This document shows positions 57,710 through 64,000 of a stretch of DNA of 64,000 bases, in pieces (position 1 is the stretch's first letter; every line of letters starts with the position of its first letter). Both the position numbers and the translations under genes were made by a program. A model generated the notes under the pieces. It was not told where the DNA came from, searched no databases, and saw nothing but the letters and a program-made list of their open reading frames with translations. This DNA is from Marinobacter sp. 2_MG-2023 (GTDB lineage: Bacteria; Pseudomonadota; Gammaproteobacteria; Pseudomonadales; Oleiphilaceae). Location of the stretch: the NCBI RefSeq assembly GCF_030546935.1, contig NZ_JAUOPH010000001.1:372001-436000 (forward strand). The letters are read 5' to 3'.

Positions 57710-59227
57710 GTGACTAGCCCATCGCGTTTACCGTTTTACATTGCTGTTTTCCTGCTAATTTCTGCAGGCATCTCACTCGCCGTATGGCGGCACATAGAAC
57801 TTGGAATCCCCTGGCTCACGGGCGAGCAACGCCCTGTCTGGATGGTAGAAGCCCGGGTTGATTTCGATGGAGCAAACGATTCCGTTGTAGCAAGCCTGAA
57901 CATTCCGGAACAGCCTCCCGGGTTCCATATTCTTACAGAACAGGCCGCATCACCCGGTTATGGTTTCTCGATTATTGATAAGTCCGGAAGCCGGCGCGCA
58001 GAATGGACGAAGCGGGAAGTAACAGGCCCTCAAACCCTGTACTTCAAGGCACAATTCATACCCGACCCTGGTGCGGTATCCACACCGCCGTCCCAACGGC
58101 CAAAAACCCAGAGGCTTTTCTGGGAAGAGCCCCAGGCGACGGCCGTTCGAGAGATTCTGGCTCAGGCAGAGGCACGTTCAAGCACACCTGAAAGCATGAC
58201 ACGGGAACTGATTCGGTTGATGCAGCCCGATACCCGAGTTCAGAACACAACGCTGCTCGTTGCAGAGGAAAACTATCTTCAGTTGTTGGTCGACATGCTC
58301 AACCACTCCGGCATCCCTGCCAGAACAGCCGATGGCTTGAAGCTCGAGGATGCGCGTCGACGGCAGCAATTGATACCGTTCCTGCAGATTTACAATGGCG
58401 AGCGCTGGCTCACGCTGAACCCGAAAACAGCCGCTCAGGGTGTACCGGAGGATATTCTGCTCTGGCGCCAAGGTTCCGAGTCGCTTCTGGATGTGGTCGG
58501 CGGTGGCAACTCGGAAATCAGCTTTTCCATGCTCAGGCAAACCGTGCCAGCTCTCCAGTTGGCAGCCATGCAGTCTGATGGCAACGGCCTGGGTTTTCTG
58601 AGTTTCTATGAACTACCAATCGAAGAACAAAGCATGTTCCGCATGCTCCTTCTGCTGCCACTCGGAGCGCTGGTGGTTGCCTTTATGCGTATCGTGATCG
58701 GTATTCGCACGTCAGGTACTTTTATGCCTGTGCTGATTGCCGTCGCTTTTGTTCAGACCACACTGGTACCCGGCCTGATTGCCTTCCTGTCAGTAGTTTC
58801 CATTGGTCTGGCAATGCGGGGATATCTCTCCAGCCTGAACCTCCTGCTGGTCTCCCGAATATCGGCACTGATCATTCTGGTGATTTTTATTACTGCGGGC
58901 CTGAGTATCTTTGGCTACCAGATGGGCTTCAATACAGGCATGACAGTGACGTTCTTCCCCATGGTCATTATCGCCTGGACCATTGAGCGTATGTCCATCC
59001 TCTGGGAAGAAGAAGGCGGCCAGGAGGTTCTGGTTCAGGGCTCCGGCAGCCTGTTTGTCGCCATCTGCGCCTATTTGCTGATGAGCGCGCCGTTAGCGGG
59101 CCACCTGACGTTCAACTTTCCCGAACTCCACTTTGCAATTCTGGGTCTGATTCTTCTGATGGGTCAATACACCGGCTACAAACTCACGGAGTTGAAACGC
59201 TTCACGCCGATGAAGGCCTACGACTGA
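57710..59227 (+). CDS. Inactive-transglutaminase/7TM membrane protein
   Basis: The 505-residue protein has one N-terminal membrane helix (about 7-24), a large extracytoplasmic part (about 30-300) with a transglutaminase-like fold (VDMLNHSGIPARTADGLKLED), and seven hydrophobic helices (about 305-490). No Cys occurs where a real transglutaminase nucleophile is expected, in keeping with its family name. It starts two bases after the previous stop, with a GTG start codon. It may bind rather than process a peptide, delivering it to or from its partners. Confidence 0.85.
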   Translation: MTSPSRLPFYIAVFLLISAGISLAVWRHIELGIPWLTGEQRPVWMVEARVDFDGANDSVVASLNIPEQPPGFHILTEQAASPGYGFSIIDKSGSRRAEWTKREVTGPQTLYFKAQFIPDPGAVSTPPSQRPKTQRLFWEEPQATAVREILAQAEARSSTPESMTRELIRLMQPDTRVQNTTLLVAEENYLQLLVDMLNHSGIPARTADGLKLEDARRRQQLIPFLQIYNGERWLTLNPKTAAQGVPEDILLWRQGSESLLDVVGGGNSEISFSMLRQTVPALQLAAMQSDGNGLGFLSFYELPIEEQSMFRMLLLLPLGALVVAFMRIVIGIRTSGTFMPVLIAVAFVQTTLVPGLIAFLSVVSIGLAMRGYLSSLNLLLVSRISALIILVIFITAGLSIFGYQMGFNTGMTVTFFPMVIIAWTIERMSILWEEEGGQEVLVQGSGSLFVAICAYLLMSAPLAGHLTFNFPELHFAILGLILLMGQYTGYKLTELKRFTPMKAYD

Positions 59228-59228
59228 T

Positions 59229-60176
59229 ATGGACTGGATCTCGCCGCGCACACTAAAAAGGCTGGGCATGCTTAACATGAACCAGCGCAATGTGGACTAT
59301 ATAGCGCGTTACAACGAGCGCTCGTCCTATCCGCTGGTCGACAACAAGCTCAAAACGAAGCTCGTAGTAGCTGAATACGGTGTAAAAACGCCTAAGCTCC
59401 TGCAGGTTGTAAAGCAACAACATGAGATTTCCCACTTCAGGGAAATGGCTGAAGAGCTCAACGGCTTTGCTATCAAGCCAGCCAAAGGCTCGGGCGGAAA
59501 AGGTATTACCGTCATAACGGGCCGGGATGAGGACAACTTTGTAAAAGCTTCCGGAGCCCGCGTGGGTGCGCCGGTGCTGGAGCGTCATCTGACCAACATC
59601 CTGGCCGGCCTGTATTCATTGGCCGGAACACCGGATGTTGCCATTGTCGAAGATCTGGTGGAATCGTCGCCAACACTGGCTCGCTATTCCCATCAGGGCG
59701 TGCCCGATATACGGATAGTGGTGTTTCAGGGGTACCCGGTTATGGCTATGTTACGGCTTGCGACCACAGCATCGGATGGCAAGGCTAACCTGCACCAGGG
59801 CGCTGTAGGTGTCGGCCTCGACATCGGTACGGGGAAAAGCCTTAACGCCGTTCAGTTTAACCGCCCGATTACGCTTCATCCGGATACGGGGCTGGCCCTG
59901 GAGAACATCGACATAGATGATTGGGCTGAAATGCTCGAAATGGCATCACGTTGCTACGAAGCGACCGGCTTGGGCTATATGGGCGTTGATCTCGTGGTAG
60001 ATGCCAACCAGGGGCCTTTACTGCTCGAACTCAATGCCCGGCCAGGCCTGGCCATTCAGATGGCAAACGGTCGTGGTCTGCTCCCTCGGTTACGTGCTAT
60101 TGAAAGCCTCAAGCGCCCTCATTTCACTCCCGAAGAACGGGCGAAATATGCAATGGAAACCTTCGCCAGCTTTTGA
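59229..60176 (+). CDS. Alpha-L-glutamate-ligase-like ATP-grasp protein
   Basis: The 315-residue cytoplasmic enzyme is an ATP-grasp ligase of the RimK-related type. The ATP-binding loop is AIKPAKGSGGKGITVI, and the metal-binding acids lie in YMGVDLVVD and LLELNARPGLAIQM. Such ligases form amide bonds, for example adding Glu to a protein tail. Its substrate is unknown. It starts one base after the transglutaminase-7TM gene and ends at a strong bidirectional terminator, so it is the last gene of the set. Confidence 0.87.
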   Translation: MDWISPRTLKRLGMLNMNQRNVDYIARYNERSSYPLVDNKLKTKLVVAEYGVKTPKLLQVVKQQHEISHFREMAEELNGFAIKPAKGSGGKGITVITGRDEDNFVKASGARVGAPVLERHLTNILAGLYSLAGTPDVAIVEDLVESSPTLARYSHQGVPDIRIVVFQGYPVMAMLRLATTASDGKANLHQGAVGVGLDIGTGKSLNAVQFNRPITLHPDTGLALENIDIDDWAEMLEMASRCYEATGLGYMGVDLVVDANQGPLLLELNARPGLAIQMANGRGLLPRLRAIESLKRPHFTPEERAKYAMETFASF

Positions 60177-60223
60177 GTTGCACACGCTCAGTTCGGCATC
60201 TGATTTCTTGCTTTCAACGTGAT

Positions 60224-60258
60224 AAAAAAAACCGGAGCTCGCAGGCTCCGGTTTTTTT
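60224..60258. terminator. Bidirectional terminator
   Basis: AACCGGAGC (60230-60238) and GCTCCGGTT (60245-60253) with a six-base loop, flanked by A and T runs of seven bases or more, terminate the ATP-grasp gene on the plus strand and the BCCT transporter on the minus strand. Confidence 0.93.
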
Positions 60259-60285
60259 CGCGACTGTTTTTATCTCAGCCAGCCA

Positions 60286-61875
60286 TTACAACTCGCCTTT
60301 AGCGATTAACAGCTTACGCTCATGAGTGAGGCCTTTCAGCAAGCCCCAGGTCATAATCAACAGAATCAGCGTAAACGGCAGGCCGGCACTGACTGCCGTG
60401 GCCTGAATAGCGCCCAGAGCATCGGCACCGCCGCCAAAGATCAGTGCGGCAGCGATCGCGCCTTCCATAACAACCCAGAACACACGTTGCGCTGTAGGCG
60501 CGTCCGTTTTACCACCGGCGGTTATGCTATCTATAACCAGTGAGCCGGAGTCCGAAGAAGTTATAAAGAACACGAGCACCAATATAATGCCTATGAATGA
60601 CAGAATGCCGGTAAAGGGCAAGTTTGCAAACATCTGGAACGTAGCCAGCGAAACCTCGGTGATACCGTTTTCGGCAAGCGCACCAATACCTTGGTCAATC
60701 TGCTCAAGCGCCGAACCACCAAATGAACTCATCCAGATCGATGTGATCACAGTCGGAATAATCAGTACCGCAGTTACGAACTCGCGAACGGTCCGGCCTT
60801 TGGATACTCGAGCGATGAACATACCCACGAATGGCGACCAGGAAATCCACCAGGCCCAGTAGAACACGGTCCAACCACGCATCCAGGCTTCGTCATCACG
60901 ACCAAATGGATTACTGAAAGACACAATATTTGTTACGTAGCTGGATGCCGTAACCCAAAGCGTTTCCAGAATACTCATGGTCGGGCCGGCAAAAATGATG
61001 AAAAAGAGCAAGATGCCAGCCAGTGACATGTTGATATTACTCAGAATCTTCACCCCGCCGTCAAGGCCCCGGAGCACAGACATAAGCGCAACAGCCGTGA
61101 CACCAACGATGATAGCCATCTGTATGTTGATACCAGAACCGGTATCGAACAGGTAATTCAGGCCAGAAGCGGCTTGTTGGGCGCCGAAACCAAGAGAGGT
61201 TGCAAGACCAAAAATTGTGGCAACCACCGCCAGAATATCAATAATATGGCCCGGCCAGCCCCATACCTTGTCCTTCAGCAAAGGGAAAAAGGCAGAACGA
61301 ATCGTCAGGGGCATACCCTTATTGAATGAGAAAAACGCTAACGAAAGCGCAACAATAGAGTAAACCGCCCAGGGGTGGAGGCCCCAATGGTACATGGTCG
61401 CACCCATGGCGAGATCACGAGCTTCAGGACTATTGGCTGCCACATCAAAAGGCGTCCCGAACCATCCGGTGTAGTAGGCCACAGGCTCTGCAACTGCCCA
61501 GAACATCAGGCCGATACCCATGCCCGCTGCGAAAAGCATCGCGAACCAGGACAGCGTGGAAAACTCGGGTTTGGCATCCATACCACCGAGGCGGATCTTA
61601 CCCACCGGCATAACGATCAGCGCCAGGCAAACCAGCACGAAAATGTTGGCGCTGAGCAGGAAAAACCAGTCAAAGGTTGCAATAATGTCCAGTTTGGCGC
61701 CGTCCAACAATTCTTTAGCCGCCTCCGGGAACATCAGCGTTCCTATAACAAAAACGACCACCAGTATGGCGGTGATCGGAAATACCGGAGCATGTAGATC
61801 CAGCCCGAACGGATTGATATTGTCCTGACCGGCTACGTAATCCGTTTGATATTCGTCTTTAATTACGTCGCCCAC
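60286..61875 (-). CDS. BCCT-family betaine/carnitine/choline transporter
   Basis: The 529-residue protein has twelve predicted helices of the LeuT fold and the BCCT signature GMGIGLMFWAVAEP, with the Trp-rich GWTVFYWAWWISWSPFVGMFIARVS segment (quoted here in two parts: GWTVFYWAWWIS and WSPFVGMFIARVS) that lines the substrate site. It imports glycine betaine or related quaternary amines, usually with Na+. The start is GTG at 61875, with AGGAGG nine bases before it; the frame opens 53 residues further up but without any conserved part. Osmotic uptake complements the glucosylglycerate genes of the window. Confidence 0.92.
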   Translation of the reverse strand: MGDVIKDEYQTDYVAGQDNINPFGLDLHAPVFPITAILVVVFVIGTLMFPEAAKELLDGAKLDIIATFDWFFLLSANIFVLVCLALIVMPVGKIRLGGMDAKPEFSTLSWFAMLFAAGMGIGLMFWAVAEPVAYYTGWFGTPFDVAANSPEARDLAMGATMYHWGLHPWAVYSIVALSLAFFSFNKGMPLTIRSAFFPLLKDKVWGWPGHIIDILAVVATIFGLATSLGFGAQQAASGLNYLFDTGSGINIQMAIIVGVTAVALMSVLRGLDGGVKILSNINMSLAGILLFFIIFAGPTMSILETLWVTASSYVTNIVSFSNPFGRDDEAWMRGWTVFYWAWWISWSPFVGMFIARVSKGRTVREFVTAVLIIPTVITSIWMSSFGGSALEQIDQGIGALAENGITEVSLATFQMFANLPFTGILSFIGIILVLVFFITSSDSGSLVIDSITAGGKTDAPTAQRVFWVVMEGAIAAALIFGGGADALGAIQATAVSAGLPFTLILLIMTWGLLKGLTHERKLLIAKGEL

Positions 61876-61950
61876 GTTTTGGCGCCTCCTGGTTCTGGAT
61901 TTAGTACCAGATACGATTAAAAATCTGGATTCGAACATTACAGGCGCGCC

Positions 61951-61979
61951 ATAATAATGTTTTGAGCTCAAAACATCAA
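61951..61979 (-). promoter_or_regulatory. BCCT promoter with palindromic operator in the spacer
   Basis: On the minus strand TTGATG (61974-61979) and TATTAT (61951-61956) are 17 bases apart. The spacer is occupied by a perfect 20-base palindrome (61957-61976; half-site ATGTTTTGAG). The start near 61944 gives a leader of about 70 bases to the GTG. A dimeric repressor bound there would block RNA polymerase; the regulator is not in the window. Confidence 0.7.
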
Positions 61980-62145
61980 AACAGTCGCTTTCCGGTACAC
62001 CCAAACGCAGCATAGACCAAAGCTGATAAGCCACCAGCGAAAAGTCTCGTCAATCGAATATAAGTTTAGAGCCGGATGGCTATACTAGGCGGCCATATCA
62101 AGAAGCAACTCATCCAACGCACCCACGGAGCCAGGCGAAATATTC

Positions 62146-63789
62146 ATGGAGAAAACAACTACTTTCCCGTTGCGCTACTCGGCCTATATCATCAGCATTA
62201 CAGGCTTTCTTGTATCGCTGGTTCTGACCCCATATTTTGAGACTAGCTACCTGTTCGCAGGTATATTCGGTGCATTGGCCATCCTTGGCACCTACGACGT
62301 GCTTCAGAAAAAGCACACGGTCAGCAGAAACTATCCGATCATGGTGCACTTCCGTTATCTGTTTGAGTCCGTAGGGCCGGAAATCCGGCAGTACTTCATT
62401 CAATCAGACACGGAAGAACGTCCTTTCTCCCGGGAACAACGCACCATCATTTACCAGCGCGCAAAAAACATTCTGGACAAACGCCCGTTTGGCTCCCAAC
62501 TGGGAATGTATGAAGAAGGGTTCGAGTGGATAAACCACTCCCTGAAGCCAACAAAAATTCAAGGCAGCAACTTTCGGGTGCAAATCGGATCGCGCTGCGC
62601 CAAGCCTTACAGTGCCAGTGTTTTCAATATCTCTGCCATGAGCTTTGGCTCTCTTTCAGCCAATGCAATTCTAAGCCTGAATACTGGCGCCAATAAGGGT
62701 GGCTTCTATCACGATACGGGCGAAGGCTCGATTTCCCGCTACCACAGGCAACCCGGGGGCGACCTGGTTTGGGAAATCGGTTCAGGCTACTTTGGCTGCA
62801 GGAATAAAGACGGATCCTTCAGCCCTGAGCGATTTACGGAAAATGCCACCCTCGATCAGGTAAAAATGATAGAGCTCAAACTATCTCAAGGCGCAAAACC
62901 GGGCCATGGTGGCATCCTTCCTGGCGCAAAAGTCACCCCTGAAATTGCCGAAGCCCGTGGTGTATCCATTGGTGAGGATTGCATCTCCCCCGCTCTACAC
63001 TCCGCCTTTTCCACGCCAATCGAAATGCTTGAGTTTATCGACCAGCTAAGAGAGCTGTCCGGAGGCAAGCCCGTAGGCTTCAAGCTGGCTATCGGCCACC
63101 CCTGGGAATGGTTTGCCATAGTGAAAGCAATGCTGGAAACAGGGCGCAAGCCCGACTTCATCGTTGTCGATGGCGGTGAAGGCGGCACTGGCGCAGCGCC
63201 ACTGGAGTTTATCAATCGCATTGGCACGCCAATGACTGAGGCATTACTGCTTGTCCACAACACTCTGGTGGGCACTAATCTCAGAGAAGACATAGCCATT
63301 GGCGCTGCCGGAAAAGTCACCTCCGCCTTTAACATTGCGCGTACACTGGCGCTGGGCGCTGACTGGTGTAACGCGGCCCGTGGCTACATGTTTTCGCTGG
63401 GCTGCATCCAGGCCCTGAATTGTCATACTGGCCTCTGCCCCAGCGGTGTTGCGACGCAGGATCCCAGTAGAAGCAGTAAACTGGACGTGGAAGACAAAAG
63501 CCAGAGAGTATATAACTTCCACAAAAACACCCTGGATGCCCTGCAAAACCTGCTGGAAGCGTCCGGCTTGCGCCACCCGTCAGAACTCGGACCTGAACAT
63601 ATTATGCGCCGCGTTTCAAAAACGGAGGTTCATGCCTACCTGGACCTGTTCCCTTTCCTGGCACCCGGCTCCTTGCTTGAAGGAAAAACCGGCCTCACTG
63701 TATTCGATAAATACTGGGCAGAATCGAAGCCGGACAGCTTTGATCCACCAGAGTTCGTTCAGCAACTCAGGGAAACCAAACTCCGATAG
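62146..63789 (+). CDS. Membrane-attached FMN-binding glutamate-synthase-domain protein
   Basis: The 547-residue protein has two N-terminal membrane helices (about 10-55) and then a GltB-type FMN barrel: FNISAMSFGSLSANAIL, the substrate loop GAKPGHGGILPG, and GGEGGTGAAPLEF. The Cys-rich part CNAARGYMFSLGCIQALN, then CHTGLCPSG, fits the cluster site of glutamate synthases. No amidotransferase domain is present, so it is not a complete GOGAT; electron donor and substrate are unknown. The spacer upstream holds a TATACT (62082-62087) as a possible -10 box. Confidence 0.87.
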   Translation: MEKTTTFPLRYSAYIISITGFLVSLVLTPYFETSYLFAGIFGALAILGTYDVLQKKHTVSRNYPIMVHFRYLFESVGPEIRQYFIQSDTEERPFSREQRTIIYQRAKNILDKRPFGSQLGMYEEGFEWINHSLKPTKIQGSNFRVQIGSRCAKPYSASVFNISAMSFGSLSANAILSLNTGANKGGFYHDTGEGSISRYHRQPGGDLVWEIGSGYFGCRNKDGSFSPERFTENATLDQVKMIELKLSQGAKPGHGGILPGAKVTPEIAEARGVSIGEDCISPALHSAFSTPIEMLEFIDQLRELSGGKPVGFKLAIGHPWEWFAIVKAMLETGRKPDFIVVDGGEGGTGAAPLEFINRIGTPMTEALLLVHNTLVGTNLREDIAIGAAGKVTSAFNIARTLALGADWCNAARGYMFSLGCIQALNCHTGLCPSGVATQDPSRSSKLDVEDKSQRVYNFHKNTLDALQNLLEASGLRHPSELGPEHIMRRVSKTEVHAYLDLFPFLAPGSLLEGKTGLTVFDKYWAESKPDSFDPPEFVQQLRETKLR

Positions 63790-63938
63790 GAATATGAGCG
63801 CGAAACCCACAAATCCTGTTTATTTTTATTTCTGGCTGGTGTAGACTTCGCTCCCGCTAAGCCACTGAGATTCCTCTTTAAGTCTCACCGGCACACGCCA
63901 TCAAAAGCACGGCTTTGAAAAGGCAGTAGTTAGCGAAT

Positions 63939-64000
<62 letters not shown>

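Noticed and set aside
61876..62034. N-terminal extension of the BCCT transporter
   Set aside because: It spans the predicted promoter and operator, and the GTG at 61875 has an AGGAGG ribosome site.
63794..63844. A 16-codon frame after the glutamate-synthase-like gene
   Set aside because: Too short, no ribosome site, and a chance opening is likely.
63911..63938. A promoter for tRNA-Pro
   Set aside because: TTGAAA is present near 63915, but no -10 box lies at the right distance.

Overview
The window reads as the chromosome of a marine gammaproteobacterium close to Marinobacter. This is an inference from gene content: a Pseudomonas-type long DapD, a BCCT transporter, a glucosylglycerate pathway, Pla-1/cef-type lipase and class I fumarase, together with gene order and moderate GC. 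I could not run a search. Coding density is high. I see no IS element, prophage, CRISPR array or rRNA. One tRNA-Pro is cut by the right edge and rnhB is cut by the left edge.

Region 1 (1-14.3 kb, minus strand) is the conserved envelope and translation cluster, transcribed rpsB-tsf-pyrH-frr-uppS-cdsA-dxr-rseP-bamA-skp-lpxD-fabZ-lpxA-lpxB-rnhB. It links ribosome and elongation factor synthesis to isoprenoid, phospholipid and lipid A synthesis and to outer-membrane protein assembly. Region 2 (14.5-21.7 kb, plus strand) runs map-glnD-dapC-arsC-like-dapD-dapE. It covers methionine removal, nitrogen signalling and the succinylase route to diaminopimelate and lysine, and ends at a clear terminator. 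Region 3 (21.8-26.2 kb) holds slyX, a membrane-anchored cold-shock-domain protein with a long leader, a ClpV/ClpB-like single-AAA protein with a small partner, glyoxalase I and a DUF1853 gene.

Region 4 (26.2-32.8 kb, minus strand) is an orphan type VI secretion cargo module. VgrG overlaps a 1119-residue effector that carries the MIX-type motif and C-terminal hydrophobic helices like VasX pore formers. The effector overlaps a small membrane protein that is the natural immunity candidate. Region 5 (33-35 kb) has two convergent medium-chain reductases. Region 6 (35.1-41.1 kb, minus strand) is a compact operon: glycerate kinase, glucosyl-3-phosphoglycerate phosphatase, glucosyl-3-phosphoglycerate synthase, GH13_18 phosphorylase and a queuosine-mannosyltransferase-like GT4 enzyme. 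The first four form a closed make-and-recycle loop for the compatible solute glucosylglycerate. SelO is divergent from it.

Region 7 (42.7-53.9 kb) holds class I fumarase, an enoyl-CoA hydratase, a large lipase lipoprotein, a penicillin/AHL-acylase-like lipoprotein, an alpha-methylacyl-CoA racemase and an AraC regulator, with a lipid and acyl-chain theme. Region 8 (53.9-60.2 kb) holds a secreted TPR-like protein, rmuC, an orphan small gene, and a three-gene set of retropepsin-like lipoprotein, transglutaminase-7TM and ATP-grasp ligase whose substrate is unknown. Region 9 (60.3-64 kb) has a BCCT transporter whose promoter spacer is a perfect palindrome, a membrane-attached glutamate-synthase-domain protein, and tRNA-Pro(GGG).
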